45,666 bases of DNA from an uncultured Rhodospirillales bacterium (GTDB lineage Bacteria; Pseudomonadota; Alphaproteobacteria; Reyranellales; Reyranellaceae), in assembly GCA_902825855.1 (NCBI GenBank), contig CADECW010000050.1, positions 1 through 45,666 on the forward strand, given 5' to 3'. The notes beneath the pieces are model-generated. The model did no database searches and was not told the DNA's origin. It saw only the letters and a program-made list of their open reading frames with translations. Of the stretch, positions 16,963 to 28,728 are shown piece after piece (position 1 is the stretch's first letter; each line of letters starts with the position of its first letter). A program made the position numbers and the translations under genes.

Positions 16963-17361
16963 ATGTCTATGACAGATCCGGTCGGTGATTTGCTGACCCG
17001 CATCCGCAACGGCCAGTCGGCGCGTCTCGACAGCGTGACCGTTCCGGCCTCGCGCCTGCGGTCGAACGTTCTCGACGTGCTCCAGCGCGAAGGTTACATC
17101 CGCGGCTGGTTCGAGGAAGAGCTGCGCCCCGGCGTGAAGGAGCTTCGCGTCGAGCTGAAGTACGACAACGGCCGTCCGGTCATCAAGGAGATCAAGCGCG
17201 TCTCCACCCCGGGTCGCCGCGTCTATTCGAAGATCCGCGAGCTGCCGCGCCACTTCAACGGGCTTGGCATCTCGATCCTGTCCACGCCGCGCGGCGTCAT
17301 GTCCGACGCCGAGGCGCGTGCCGCCAATGTCGGCGGCGAAGTCATCTGCAGGGTGTTCTAA
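16963..17361 (+). CDS. rpsH: 30S ribosomal protein S8
   Basis: A 132-residue primary 16S rRNA-binding protein of the central domain. MTDPVGDLLTRIRNGQ at the start and STPRGVMSDAEAR near the end are family signatures. A second ATG two codons in (MSMTD) makes the exact start uncertain by two residues. In E. coli S8 represses the spc operon at the rplX-rplE junction. rplF follows after 2 bp. Confidence 0.99.
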   Translation: MSMTDPVGDLLTRIRNGQSARLDSVTVPASRLRSNVLDVLQREGYIRGWFEEELRPGVKELRVELKYDNGRPVIKEIKRVSTPGRRVYSKIRELPRHFNGLGISILSTPRGVMSDAEARAANVGGEVICRVF

Positions 17362-17363
17362 CC

Positions 17364-17897
17364 ATGTCGCGCGTCGGCAAGAACCCGGTCGTCGTCCCCA
17401 CAGGGGTGACGGTCGATCTCAAGGGCCAGCATCTCAAGGCCAAAGGCAAGCGTGGCGAGCTGCAGTTCACGGTGCACGACGATGTCGAGGTCACCAGGGA
17501 CGGCGACAAGCTCAACTTCAAGCCGCGCAACGAGAGCCGTCGCGCCCGCATGCAGTGGGGCACGGCGCGCAACCTCGCCAGCAACCTGGTGAAGGGCGTG
17601 TCGGATGGCTTCACCATCAACCTCGAGATCAACGGCGTCGGTTATCGTGCCCAGGCCGATGCCAAGAACCTGAAGCTGCAGCTCGGCTTCAGCCATGACG
17701 TCGAGATGGCGATCCCGGCTGGAATCCAGATCAAGGCGCTGAAGCCGACCGAGATCGAGATCACCGGCGCCGATCGACAGAAGGTCGGACAGCTCGCGGC
17801 CGAGATCCGCAGCCTGCGTCCCCCCGAGCCCTACAAAGGCAAGGGAATCAAGTACTCGACCGAGACGATCCGGCGCAAGGAAGGCAAGAAGAAGTAG
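17364..17897 (+). CDS. rplF: 50S ribosomal protein L6
   Basis: A 177-residue protein with two similar RNA-binding folds, near the sarcin-ricin loop and the factor-binding site. MSRVGKNPV opens it, and PPEPYKGKGIKY in the second half is the classic signature. It is almost contiguous with rpsH (2 bp), which suggests translational coupling. Confidence 0.99.
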   Translation: MSRVGKNPVVVPTGVTVDLKGQHLKAKGKRGELQFTVHDDVEVTRDGDKLNFKPRNESRRARMQWGTARNLASNLVKGVSDGFTINLEINGVGYRAQADAKNLKLQLGFSHDVEMAIPAGIQIKALKPTEIEITGADRQKVGQLAAEIRSLRPPEPYKGKGIKYSTETIRRKEGKKK

Positions 17898-17906
17898 AGG
17901 CCGACC

Positions 17907-18269
17907 ATGTCCAAGACCAATGCCCTTTTCGCCCGTCGCCAGCGGCGCACGCGCCACGCGCTGCGCCAAGCCGCCGGCGGCCGCCCACGCCTCAGCGTCT
18001 TCCGCTCGGGCAAGCACATCTACGCCCAGGTCATCGACGACAAGAAGGGGGCGACGCTCGCTGCCGCCTCTTCGCTCGACGAGGACGTCAAGGGCAAGCT
18101 CAAGACCGGCGCCGACAAGTCGGCAGCGGCCGAGGTCGGCAAGCTGATCGCCGCCCGGGCCATTGCCGCCGGCGTGAAGGAAGTGATCTTCGACCGCGGC
18201 GGTTACATGTTTCACGGCCGCGTTGCTGCGCTGGCCACTGCCGCCCGCGAGGGCGGCCTGTCGTTCTGA
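17907..18269 (+). CDS. rplR: 50S ribosomal protein L18
   Basis: A 120-residue 5S rRNA-binding protein of the central protuberance. [20 protein letters not shown] and the terminal [16 protein letters not shown] region are family signatures. The basic N-terminus is unstructured in homologues until it binds 5S rRNA. Confidence 0.98.
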   Translation: MSKTNALFARRQRRTRHALRQAAGGRPRLSVFRSGKHIYAQVIDDKKGATLAAASSLDEDVKGKLKTGADKSAAAEVGKLIAARAIAAGVKEVIFDRGGYMFHGRVAALATAAREGGLSF

Positions 18270-18280
18270 GGAGTTAGCAA

Positions 18281-18871
18281 ATGGCTCGTTCACCCGGTGG
18301 TTCCGGCCGTGGCCCGCGCGATCGTGGCCGCGATCGTGACCGCGACGAGGAAAATGAACTGAAGGACAAGCTGGTCACCATCAATCGCGTGGCGAAGGTG
18401 GTGAAGGGTGGCCGGCGCTTCGCTTTTGCGGCGATCGTGGTGGTCGGCGACCAGCGCGGCCGAGTCGGCCATGGCGCCGGCAAGGCGCGCGAAGTGCCCG
18501 AGGCGATCCGCAAGGCGACGGAAGCGGCCAAGCGCGGCCTGATCCGCGTGCCGCTACGCGACGGCCGCACGCTTCATCATGACGTCAAGGGCCGCTTCGG
18601 CGCCGGCAAGGTGACGCTGCGCGCGGCTCCCGCCGGTACCGGCATCATCGCCGGCGGCCCGATGCGCGCCGTGTTCGAGACGCTCGGCATCAAGGACATC
18701 GTCGCCAAGTCGGTCGGCACGTCCAACCCGCACAACATGATCAAGGCGACGTTCGCGGCCCTGCAGCTGCTGAACTCGCCGCGCATGGTCGCCACCCGCC
18801 GCGGCAAGAAGGTCGGCGACCTGCTGGGCCGCCGTGACGAGACGACCGGCGCCGCCGAGGCGACGGCTTAA
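18281..18871 (+). CDS. rpsE: 30S ribosomal protein S5
   Basis: A 196-residue protein at the mRNA entry site involved in decoding accuracy. The S5 double-stranded-RNA-binding domain begins at about residue 27 ([19 protein letters not shown]). The C-terminal part has [16 protein letters not shown] charged Arg/Asp-rich N-terminal extension ([13 protein letters not shown]) precedes it, as is common in the class. Confidence 0.99.
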   Translation: MARSPGGSGRGPRDRGRDRDRDEENELKDKLVTINRVAKVVKGGRRFAFAAIVVVGDQRGRVGHGAGKAREVPEAIRKATEAAKRGLIRVPLRDGRTLHHDVKGRFGAGKVTLRAAPAGTGIIAGGPMRAVFETLGIKDIVAKSVGTSNPHNMIKATFAALQLLNSPRMVATRRGKKVGDLLGRRDETTGAAEATA

Positions 18872-18882
18872 GGAGCACGGTC

Positions 18883-19080
18883 ATGGCCGAAGGCAAGAAG
18901 ATCAGGATCACCCAGACCGGCAGCCATATCGGCCGCACGGACGACCAGCGCGCCACGTTGATCGGCCTGGGGCTGAACAAGCGCCATCGCAGCCGCGAGC
19001 TCGTGGACAGCCCCGAGGTGCGCGGCATGATCAACAAGGTGCGCCACCTGGTGCGCGTTGAAGACGACAAGGCCGCCTAA
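18883..19080 (+). CDS. rpmD: 50S ribosomal protein L30
   Basis: A 65-residue small protein on the 50S surface. The segment [18 protein letters not shown] and the ending [15 protein letters not shown] fit the family. It sits in the standard place between rpsE and rplO. Confidence 0.97.
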   Translation: MAEGKKIRITQTGSHIGRTDDQRATLIGLGLNKRHRSRELVDSPEVRGMINKVRHLVRVEDDKAA

Positions 19081-19104
19081 GTCGGTGGCTTGAAGGGATC
19101 GACG

Positions 19105-19584
19105 ATGAAACTCAACGAAATCGCCGACAACGCCGGAGCCCGCAAGGCGCGCATGCGCGTCGGCCGCGGCATCGGCTCGGGCAAGGGCAAGACGTCGGGA
19201 CGCGGCGTCAAGGGCCAGAAGTCGCGTACGGGCGTGGCCATCAAGGGCTTCGAAGGCGGCCAGATGCCGCTCTACCGGCGCATTCCCAAGCGCGGATTCC
19301 TGCCGCCGCACCAGAAGGCGTGGCAGGTGGTGAATCTCGGAACGCTGCAGAAGGCGATCGACGAGAACAAGCTGGACGCCGGCAAGACCATCGATGCCGC
19401 CGCCATGCAGGCTGCCGGCCTGTTCAAGAAGTCGTTGGACGGGGTGCGCCTCCTTGGCAAAGGCGAGATCAAGACCAAGATCGAAGTGAAGGTCGCGGGT
19501 GCCTCGGCGTCGGCGATCGCCGCGGTCGAGAAGGCCGGCGGCAAGGTCGAGCTGCCGCCCAAGGCCCAAGCCGAGGCGGCCTGA
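19105..19584 (+). CDS. rplO: 50S ribosomal protein L15
   Basis: A 159-residue late-assembly protein. The ATG at 19105 was chosen over an in-frame TTG at 19090 because it gives the expected [14 protein letters not shown] start and has GAAGGGA at 19092. The glycine/arginine-rich N-terminal [15 protein letters not shown] and [17 protein letters not shown] are family signatures. secY follows after 21 bp. Confidence 0.97.
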   Translation: MKLNEIADNAGARKARMRVGRGIGSGKGKTSGRGVKGQKSRTGVAIKGFEGGQMPLYRRIPKRGFLPPHQKAWQVVNLGTLQKAIDENKLDAGKTIDAAAMQAAGLFKKSLDGVRLLGKGEIKTKIEVKVAGASASAIAAVEKAGGKVELPPKAQAEAA

Positions 19585-19605
19585 ACCCTTCACGCGTGAG
19601 GTTCC

Positions 19606-20948
<1,343 letters not shown>

Positions 20949-20952
<4 letters not shown>

Positions 20953-21599
20953 ACATCATCCTCCTGGGACCGCCGGGGGCCGGAAAGGGCACCCAGGCGC
21001 AGCGCCTGCAGGCCGAGAAGGGCATGGTCCAGCTCTCGACCGGCGACATGCTGCGCGCCGCGGTGGCCTCGGGAAGCGAGCTCGGCAAGAAGGCCAAGGG
21101 CATCATGGAGAAGGGCGAGCTGGTGCCTGACTCGCTGATGGTCGGCCTGATCCAGGACCGCATCGCCCAGCCGGATGCTGCCAAGGGCTTCATCCTGGAC
21201 GGCTTTCCGCGCACCGAGGCCCAGGCCAAGGCGCTGGACGACATGCTGACCAAGGCCGGCAAGAAGCTCGACCGCGTGGTCGAGATGGAGGTCGACGAGA
21301 AGGCGCTGACCGAGCGCATCGTCGGCCGCTTCACCTGCGCCAAGTGCGGCACGGGCTACCACGACAAGTTCAAGCGACCGAAGGTCGAAGGGGTCTGCGA
21401 CGTCTGCGGATCGAAGGAGTTCACCCGTCGCAAGGACGATAATGCAGAGACCATGAAGACACGTATGGCGGCTTACCGCGCCCAGACCGAGCCGCTGCTG
21501 CCCTACTACGGCGGCCGCGGCGTGTTGCGGAAGGTCGATGGGATGGCCGCCATGGACGAGGTTTACCGTCAAATCTCCGGAGTTTTATCGGAGGCTTGA
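20949..21599 (+). CDS. adk: Adenylate kinase with a zinc-type LID
   Basis: A 216-residue enzyme interconverting ATP + AMP and 2 ADP. The P-loop GPPGAGKGT is at residues 7-15, and the AMP-binding part DGFPRT at 84-89. The long LID carries C130-x2-C133 and C150-x2-C153, the four-cysteine set that binds structural zinc in many bacterial enzymes. The start overlaps the secY stop, so translation is coupled. The open frame continues upstream inside secY, but that part is a shadow. Confidence 0.98.
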
Positions 21600-21614
21600 C
21601 AAGTTTGAGTTCCG

Positions 21615-21642
21615 TTGACTCGGGCACGCGCATCCCTATAAT
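21615..21642 (+). promoter_or_regulatory. Near-consensus promoter for rpsM-rpsK-rpoA-rplQ
   Basis: TTGACT at 21615-21620 and TATAAT at 21637-21642 are 16 bp apart. This is the closest match to the sigma70 consensus in the window. It lies 15 bp after the adk stop, with a predicted start near 21649. No terminator separates it from adk, so it adds transcription to read-through. Confidence 0.82.
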
Positions 21643-21674
21643 CGCGCGCTTTTCCGGGGCCAGCGGAACGTGTG

Positions 21675-21697
21675 ACGGGCGCGCATCAGCGCGCCGT
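21675..21697 (+). promoter_or_regulatory. Leader hairpin before rpsM
   Basis: GGCGCGC (21678-21684) pairs perfectly with GCGCGCC (21689-21695) around an ATCA loop. Two outer pairs are possible across a bulged G. It lies 25 bp before the rpsM start and just before AAGGAGT. It may be a site for autogenous control, which is inferred from position. No T-run follows, so it is not a terminator. Confidence 0.45.
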
Positions 21698-21720
21698 AAG
21701 TCTTTGAAGGAGTTGGAACT

Positions 21721-22098
21721 TTGGCTCGTATAGCCGGCGTGAACATTCCCACTGCCAAGCGCGTCGTGGTGGGGCTGCAATACATCCACGGGATTGGCGA
21801 GGCGAAAGCCAAGGAAATCCTGGGGAAAGTAGGGATCGACGTGTCGCGGCGCGTGAACACGCTGACCGACGACGAGGTCATCCGCATCCGCGAGACCATC
21901 GATCGCGACTACACGGTCGAGGGCGACCTGCGACGTGAAGTGACGATGAACATCAAGCGCTTGATGGACCTCGCCTGCTACCGCGGCCTGCGGCACCGCC
22001 GCGGGCTGCCCGTCCGTGGCCAGCGCACGCATACCAATGCGCGCACCCGCAAGGGCCCGGCCAAGCCGATCGCCGGCAAGAAGAAAGTCACGAAGTAA
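21721..22098 (+). CDS. rpsM: 30S ribosomal protein S13 (TTG start)
   Basis: A 125-residue protein at the top of the 30S head contacting P-site tRNA and the 50S subunit. The protein must begin [15 protein letters not shown], and the only in-frame codon at that point is TTG (21721), preceded by AAGGAGT at 21707. A TTG start is rare for a ribosomal protein. [20 protein letters not shown] near the end is the family signature. Confidence 0.98.
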   Translation: MARIAGVNIPTAKRVVVGLQYIHGIGEAKAKEILGKVGIDVSRRVNTLTDDEVIRIRETIDRDYTVEGDLRREVTMNIKRLMDLACYRGLRHRRGLPVRGQRTHTNARTRKGPAKPIAGKKKVTK

Positions 22099-22116
22099 GT
22101 CGAAGGGATCCGGATC

Positions 22117-22524
22117 ATGGCCAAGCCTGCAGCCGCCGCGACCGCCGCCGCGCGCCCCCGCCGCAAGGAGCGCAAGAACATCATCGCTGGCGTCGCCCAC
22201 GTGAACGCCTCGTTCAACAACACGATCGTCACGATCACCGACGCGCAAGGCAACACCATCGCCTGGTCGTCGTCGGGCCAGCAGGGTTTCAAGGGCTCGC
22301 GCAAGTCGACGCCGTTTGCCGCCCAGATGGCTGCCGAGAATGCCGGTCGGAAGGCCATGGAGCACGGCATGCGTACTCTCGAGATCGAGGTGCGCGGTCC
22401 GGGATCGGGCCGCGAGTCGGCGCTGCGTGCGCTGCAGGCGGTCGGCCTCGCCGTCACCGCCATCCGCGACGTCACGCCGATCCCGCACAACGGCTGCCGT
22501 CCGCCGAAGCGTCGTCGCGTCTGA
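22117..22524 (+). CDS. rpsK: 30S ribosomal protein S11
   Basis: A 135-residue platform protein near the mRNA exit. An Ala-rich N-terminal extension (about 15 residues) precedes the conserved core [15 protein letters not shown] and [16 protein letters not shown] at the C-terminus. AAGGGATCC lies upstream of the ATG. It is followed by a 104-bp gap containing a hairpin before rpoA. Confidence 0.99.
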   Translation: MAKPAAAATAAARPRRKERKNIIAGVAHVNASFNNTIVTITDAQGNTIAWSSSGQQGFKGSRKSTPFAAQMAAENAGRKAMEHGMRTLEIEVRGPGSGRESALRALQAVGLAVTAIRDVTPIPHNGCRPPKRRRV

Positions 22525-22535
22525 GCTTTCGCCGT

Positions 22536-22558
22536 GGCGGCGCGCTTCTTGCGCCGCC
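22536..22558 (+). promoter_or_regulatory. GC-rich hairpin between rpsK and rpoA
   Basis: GGCGGCGC (22536-22543) pairs with GCGCCGCC (22551-22558) around a 7-nt loop and is followed by CGCTTTTG. A second 12-bp perfect palindrome, CGGGCGCGCCCG, lies at 22589-22600. The first could weakly terminate transcription or act as a processing site that lowers rpoA relative to the ribosomal proteins. The T-run is short, so full termination is unlikely. Confidence 0.4.
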
Positions 22559-22628
22559 CGCTTTTGAGAATGTTGTGGCGAGCCCGCTCGGGCGCGCCCG
22601 AACCAACCGGTCTAGAGAGGTAGTCCCC

Positions 22629-23645
22629 GTGCTTCAGAAGAACTGGCAGGACCTGATCAAGCCGGAGAAGCTTGTCACCGAAGCCGGCGTCGATTCCGGT
22701 CGCACTGCGACCATCGTCGCCGAACCGCTGGAGCGCGGCTTCGGTCTCACGCTCGGCAACGCGCTCCGTCGCGTGTTGCTCTCCTCGCTGCAGGGTGCGG
22801 CCGTCACGTCGATCAAGATCGACAACGTGCTGCACGAGTTCTCGTCGATCCCCGGCGTCCGTGAGGACGTGGTCGACATCGTGCTCAACATCAAGGCCAT
22901 GGCCGTGAAGATGCAGGGCGACCGCCCGCAGCGTCTGTACCTGCGCGCCGTCGGTCCGGGAGAAGTGACGGCCGGCATGATCGAGCTGCCGGGCGACGTG
23001 CAGATCATGGATGCCAAGCACCTGATCTGCACTCTCGACGACGGCGCATCGATCTCGATGGAGCTGATGGTCGCGACCGGCAAGGGCTACATTCCGGCCT
23101 CGGCCAACCGGCCCGAGGACGCGCCGATCGGCCTGATCCCCGTCGATTCGGTGTTCAGCCCCGTCAAGCGCGTCTCGTACAAGATCGAGAACAGCCGCGT
23201 CGGCCAGGTCACCGACTACGACAAGCTCTCGATGACGGTCGAGACGAACGGGACGACCCGTCCGGACGACGCCGTGGCGCTGGCCGCGCGCATCCTGCAG
23301 GACCAGCTCCAGCTCTTCATCAACTTCGAGGAGCCGCGCGAGGTCCGCAAGGAGGAGCAGCAGGACGACTTCCCGTTCAACCGCAACCTGCTGCGCAAGG
23401 TCGACGAGCTCGAGCTGTCGGTGCGTTCGGCCAACTGCCTGAAGAACGACAACATCATCTACATCGGCGATCTGGTTCAGAAGACCGAGGCGGAAATGCT
23501 GCGCACGCCGAACTTCGGCCGCAAGTCGCTGAACGAGATCAAGGAAGTGTTGGCCGGCATGGGCCTCCACCTGGGAATGGAAATCCCGGGCTGGCCGCCG
23601 GACAACATCGAGGAGATGGCCAAGCGGCTGGAAGAGCCGTACTAG
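22629..23645 (+). CDS. rpoA: RNA polymerase alpha subunit
   Basis: A 338-residue subunit that starts polymerase assembly and binds UP elements and activators. The open frame extends 54 bp upstream, but the GTG at 22629 gives the usual [15 protein letters not shown] start and follows AGAGAGG. The N-terminal dimerisation domain contains [17 protein letters not shown]. The C-terminal domain (about residues 255-320) contains [18 protein letters not shown] and [14 protein letters not shown]. rplQ follows after 24 bp. Confidence 0.98.
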   Translation: MLQKNWQDLIKPEKLVTEAGVDSGRTATIVAEPLERGFGLTLGNALRRVLLSSLQGAAVTSIKIDNVLHEFSSIPGVREDVVDIVLNIKAMAVKMQGDRPQRLYLRAVGPGEVTAGMIELPGDVQIMDAKHLICTLDDGASISMELMVATGKGYIPASANRPEDAPIGLIPVDSVFSPVKRVSYKIENSRVGQVTDYDKLSMTVETNGTTRPDDAVALAARILQDQLQLFINFEEPREVRKEEQQDDFPFNRNLLRKVDELELSVRSANCLKNDNIIYIGDLVQKTEAEMLRTPNFGRKSLNEIKEVLAGMGLHLGMEIPGWPPDNIEEMAKRLEEPY

Positions 23646-23669
23646 GCCGACGGAAAAGGGATCCAGGTC

Positions 23670-24092
23670 ATGCGTCACGGAAATCGCGGTCGGAAGTTCC
23701 ACCGCACGGCGGAGCATCGCAAGGCGATGTTCTCGAATCTCGCCGGTGCTCTCATCAAGCACGAGCAGATCACGACCACACTGCACAAGGCGAAGGACCT
23801 GCGTCCGATCGTCGAGAAGCTGGTCACGCTCGGCAAGAAGGGCGGCCTGCATGCGCGTCGTCAGGCGATTGGCTATTTGCGCGATCCCTACATCGCCGAC
23901 AAGCTCTTCACCACGCTGGGTCCGCGCTACTCCAGCCGGGCAGGCGGCTATCTGCGCGTCCTCAAGGCAGGCTTCCGCTTCGGCGACGCAGCGCCGATGG
24001 CGGTGATCGAGTTCGTCGAGCGCGACACCGCAGCCAAGGGCCAGGATTCCGGTCCGTCGGCCGAGCCTGCCGAGCAGCAGGAAGCGGCGTAG
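23670..24092 (+). CDS. rplQ: 50S ribosomal protein L17
   Basis: A 140-residue protein near the tunnel exit. [20 protein letters not shown] at the start and [20 protein letters not shown] are family signatures. A ~20-residue Glu/Pro/Ala-rich tail follows the folded part. It is last in the ribosomal block, with a terminator 20 bp downstream. Confidence 0.99.
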   Translation: MRHGNRGRKFHRTAEHRKAMFSNLAGALIKHEQITTTLHKAKDLRPIVEKLVTLGKKGGLHARRQAIGYLRDPYIADKLFTTLGPRYSSRAGGYLRVLKAGFRFGDAAPMAVIEFVERDTAAKGQDSGPSAEPAEQQEAA

Positions 24093-24111
24093 AACACGCG
24101 AAACCAGATGC

Positions 24112-24142
24112 AAACGCCCGGTCATCGACCGGGCGTTTTCGT
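24112..24142 (+). terminator. Intrinsic terminator after rplQ
   Basis: AAACGCCCGGTC at 24112-24123 pairs with GACCGGGCGTTT at 24127-24138 around an ATC loop, a perfect 12-bp stem running into TTTTCGTTT. It closes the long ribosomal-protein transcript. Confidence 0.93.
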
Positions 24143-24166
24143 TTGGGCGAGTGCCTCGGCACCTCC

Positions 24167-24212
24167 GTCATCCCGACCGGAGCGCGAAGCGCTCGGCTCC
24201 GGTCGGGATGAC
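24167..24212. repeat. Palindromic repeat unit, complete
   Basis: The 17-base arm GTCATCCCGACCGGAGC (24167-24183) is matched exactly in inverse at 24196-24212 around a 12-base middle. It resembles the short extragenic palindromes found between genes of many alphaproteobacteria. A related half unit lies 42 bp on, and a shortened relative is at 36697. Confidence 0.75.
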
Positions 24213-24229
24213 GGGTGGGGAGGCGACGC

Positions 24230-24247
24230 AGCAACAGTACAGTTGCT
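24230..24247. repeat. Small inverted repeat within the repeat cluster
   Basis: AGCAAC at 24230-24235 pairs with GTTGCT at 24242-24247 around a 6-base loop. It lies between the complete and half copies of the larger palindrome. It could be part of one composite element or a separate short hairpin. Confidence 0.4.
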
Positions 24248-24253
24248 CCACTT

Positions 24254-24279
24254 GGCGCTTCGCGCTCCGGTCGGGATGG
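24254..24279. repeat. Palindromic repeat unit, half copy
   Basis: GCGCTTCGCGCTCCGGTCGGGATG is the inverse complement of the first half of the unit at 24167, including its inner GCGAAGCGC bases. Only one arm is present. It ends 63 bp before the acetyltransferase start, so it falls within that gene's upstream region. Confidence 0.65.
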
Positions 24280-24342
24280 TATTTTGCCGCGCGGCGCACC
24301 GAAGCCATCAAAACCTCCGGGCGGAGCTGGTAGTCTTTCGGC

Positions 24343-24807
24343 ATGGCTTTGACGTTCAGGAAGGCCGCCCCGTCGGAACGGGATGACGCCCAGAGGATCC
24401 TGTGGTCGGCGTTCACGCCGTACGTCCGCAACCTCGGCCGCGAGATCACAGCCGACAACTACGCCTTCCTGGACGCCTCGATCGCCCGCGGCGATGTCTA
24501 CGTCGCGGTCGACGGCCCCGAAGTAGTCGGCGTCGCGGCGACCGAGCGGCGCGAGGATGGCATCTATATCGACCGGCTGGGCGTCTCGCCGGCTCGCCAG
24601 GGCATGGGGCTGGGAAGCTGGCTGCTGGTACGGATCGAGGAGGTGGCGCGATCGGTGGGCGCGCGCGGCATGTCGCTGGAGACCGCCGAGATGGCGGAGG
24701 GCAACATCCGGCTCTATCGCCGACACGGCTTCGAGGTCGTGCGCCGCGGCCCGCCCTCGCACGGCAAGGATGCCCACATGCGCGTCTTCATGGTGAAGGT
24801 GTTCTGA
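24343..24807 (+). CDS. GNAT-family N-acetyltransferase
   Basis: A 154-residue single-domain protein of usual GNAT length. The acetyl-CoA-binding motif A is IDRLGVSPARQGMGLGSWLL (about residues 75-94), with the Q-x-x-G-x-G pyrophosphate loop. Motif B appears as AEGNIRLYRRHGFEVVRRG. The substrate cannot be told. The ATG at 24343 has no strong ribosome site. It stands alone on the plus strand after a repeat cluster and is convergent with the P450 gene. Confidence 0.85.
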   Translation: MALTFRKAAPSERDDAQRILWSAFTPYVRNLGREITADNYAFLDASIARGDVYVAVDGPEVVGVAATERREDGIYIDRLGVSPARQGMGLGSWLLVRIEEVARSVGARGMSLETAEMAEGNIRLYRRHGFEVVRRGPPSHGKDAHMRVFMVKVF

Positions 24808-24814
24808 GCGAAGC

Positions 24815-24832
24815 GCGGACCTCAAGGTCCGC
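24815..24832. terminator. Hairpin between convergent genes
   Basis: GCGGACCT (24815-24822) pairs perfectly with AGGTCCGC (24825-24832). Allowing a 4-nt loop gives 7 usable pairs. It lies between the acetyltransferase and P450 ends and touches the P450 stop. There is no T-run on either side, so it may only weakly terminate both transcripts. Confidence 0.4.
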
Positions 24833-26069
24833 TATGTCCAGGCGATGGGATAACGGTTGAAGCCGCGGAAGCGGGCGCGGCCGCCGCGTTCGGGGGTGCC
24901 GTCGCGGTGGAGGCCGTCGAAACGGGAAACCAGCCGGCCGATGGCGATGGTGCCCTCGATGCGCGCCAGCACGGCGCCCAGGCACATATGCACGCCTGAG
25001 CCGAAGGCGAAGTGGCGATTGGGTTCGCGGCCTGCATCGAAGCGGTCGGGCTCGGCGAACTGCGCCGGATCCCGGTTGGCGGCACCGATGCCGATGTGGA
25101 TGTAGGTGCCGGCGGCCAGCGTCTCGCCGCCGATCTCGAGGTCGGAGGCGAGGCGGCGATTGCCGAGCTGGTTGGAGCTTTCGAAGCGCAGGCCTTCCTC
25201 GACGCAGCCCTTCAGCAGCGCCGGGTTCTCCCGCACTCGTCGCAGCTCATCCGGAAAGCGCAGCAGGGCGTCGATCGTGTTGCCGATCAGGTTGGTCGTG
25301 GTCTCGTGGCCGGCGTTCAGCAGGAAGATGCAGTTCTGCACCAGCTCGTCATGCGTCAGCCGCTCGCCGTCGACCTCGCCGTGGATCAGCGCGCCCAGCA
25401 CATCGCGATCGTCAGCCGGCCGTTTGCGCCGCTCGAGGATCAGGTCGTCGAGATAGGCCGAGAACTCGGCGACGGCGGCATTGCCGGCGGCCTGGCGCTC
25501 GGGACCGGCAACCGGTTCGAGCGCTCCCAGGATGGCGAGCGAATAGCGCCGGAACGGCGCGCGCTCGCCCGACGGAACGCCCAGCATGTCGCAGATCACC
25601 TCGACGGGCAGGCGGAAGGCGAAGTCCTCGACCAGGTCCATGCGCCCCTTGTCGGCGTGCTCGGCCAGCAGACCGTCGACCACGGCTTCCACGCGCGGCT
25701 GCAGGGCCGCCAAAGCGCGCGGCGTGAAGGCTGCGGCCAGGAGCTTGCGCACGCGCGTGTGCAGGGGCGGGTCGTTGAACACCAGGCTCGTGGTGTGATG
25801 CTTGTAGAGGGGAGTGCCGACACCGAACTTCGGACCGAACTCGGCTTTCTTGTCCGACCGCATCGCCGGGTCGCGATAGCAGATCGCGACGTCGGCATAG
25901 CGCGACAGGAAAACGCTGCCGTCGGGCAGTCGCTTGATCGGCGCGAAGCGGCGCAGCGCGTGATAGTAGGGGAACGGATCGTCGAGGAAGGTGCGTTCGA
26001 GGCTCGCCAGGTCGAACCGGCGGGCGAAGGCCTGCGCCTCGTCCGCCGGCAGCTCGATCAGCCCTGGGC

Positions 26070-26073
<4 letters not shown>
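24832..26073 (-). CDS. Cytochrome P450 (probable CTG start)
   Basis: A haem mono-oxygenase of 413 residues if read from CTG at 26073. With that start, the oxygen-binding I-helix AGHETT begins at residue 254, the ExxR motif is EGLR at 293-296, and the haem loop FGSGVHMCLG has its cysteine at 364. The first ATG (25863) would remove 70 residues of clear P450 N-terminus, such as LDDPFPYYHALRRF, and no in-frame ATG, GTG or TTG lies upstream of it. The CTG overlaps the preceding gene's stop as CTGA and has GGAGG 7 bp upstream. It is soluble, with no membrane anchor. The substrate is unknown, and redox partners are not in the window. Confidence 0.9.
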
Positions 26074-27860
<1,787 letters not shown>

Positions 27861-27892
27861 CTGCTATCCTCCGGGTCGCAATATGCCGCGCT

Positions 27893-27911
27893 CGGTCGCT
27901 TTTGGCGACCG
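27893..27911. promoter_or_regulatory. Inverted repeat in the divergent acyl-CoA dehydrogenase/crotonase gap
   Basis: CGGTCGC (27893-27899) pairs with GCGACCG (27905-27911) around TTTTG, in the 73-bp gap between two divergent starts. It could be an operator serving both genes or a leader hairpin of the crotonase gene. No clear -35/-10 pair was found around it. Confidence 0.35.
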
Positions 27912-27933
27912 GCTCAGGTATTTTCCCGGCATC

Positions 27934-28722
27934 ATGTCCGACACCGTTCTTCTTGCCGTCGACGGCCCCCGGGCCATCATCACCCTGAACGATCCAGCCA
28001 AGCACAACCGCCTCGATCCGGCGGGGCTCGAGCTGCTGATGGCCGCAGTCGAGACGGCCGATGCCGATCCCGACGTGAGGGTCACCGTCATCACCGGGGC
28101 GGGCGAAAAGACCTTCTGCTCGGGCTACGACCTCGGCTCGATCCCGGCCGGTGGCCAGAAGCAGACCGGTCACAAGGACTCCGGTAACAGGGACTCGGGC
28201 TTCGAGAAGGTCATGGACCGCATCGAGGCGATGCGCATGCCGACCCTTTGCGCCCTAAACGGCGGCGTCTATGGCGGCGCGACCGACATGGCGCTGGCCT
28301 GCGACTTCCGCCTCGGGGTCGAGGGCATGAGGTTCTTCATGCCGGCGGCGCGCTTTGGCCTGCACTACTATCCGAGCGGGCTGCGCCGCTACACCCAGAA
28401 GGTGAGCCCGAGCTTCGCCAAGCGCGCCTTCCTGCTGTCGGAGGAGTTCAGTGCCGGCGACCTGCTGGCTGTCGGTTACCTGGACTGGTTGGTGGAACGA
28501 AGCGAGTTCAAGAACAAAATCGACGAGATATCCAAGCGGCTTGCCACGTTGGCGCCGCTTTCGATGGTGAACATGAAGCGTGCCATCGAGCAGTTTGCCC
28601 AGGCCGAACCAGACATCCCGGCAATACGTCAGAACATCCGCGAGTGCGCTACGTCGGAAGACCTGCGCGAGGGCCTGGCTGCACTGCGTGAACGGCGGCA
28701 GCCCGACTTCAAAGGTCGCTGA
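27934..28722 (+). CDS. Crotonase-superfamily protein lacking the hydratase glutamates
   Basis: A 262-residue crotonase fold. The oxyanion-hole parts are AGEKTFCSGYDLGSI (about 56-70) and GGVYGGATDMALACDFR (110-126). Where enoyl-CoA hydratase has its two catalytic glutamates (GGGCE and FGQPE), this protein has GGATD (D118) and FFMPA (A138), so ordinary hydratase chemistry is unlikely. The start ATG at 27934 gives the usual MSDTVLLAVDGPRAIITL; an upstream ATG at 27883 is possible. It is 6 bp from the cyclase gene and so probably in the same transcript. It could be an isomerase, a hydrolase or a binding protein. Confidence 0.82.
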   Translation: MSDTVLLAVDGPRAIITLNDPAKHNRLDPAGLELLMAAVETADADPDVRVTVITGAGEKTFCSGYDLGSIPAGGQKQTGHKDSGNRDSGFEKVMDRIEAMRMPTLCALNGGVYGGATDMALACDFRLGVEGMRFFMPAARFGLHYYPSGLRRYTQKVSPSFAKRAFLLSEEFSAGDLLAVGYLDWLVERSEFKNKIDEISKRLATLAPLSMVNMKRAIEQFAQAEPDIPAIRQNIRECATSEDLREGLAALRERRQPDFKGR

Positions 28723-28728
28723 GCGGCC

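Noticed and set aside
22575..22628. 18-residue N-terminal extension of RpoA from a TTG
   Set aside because: The added residues do not resemble alpha subunits, while GTG at 22629 gives the standard N-terminus.
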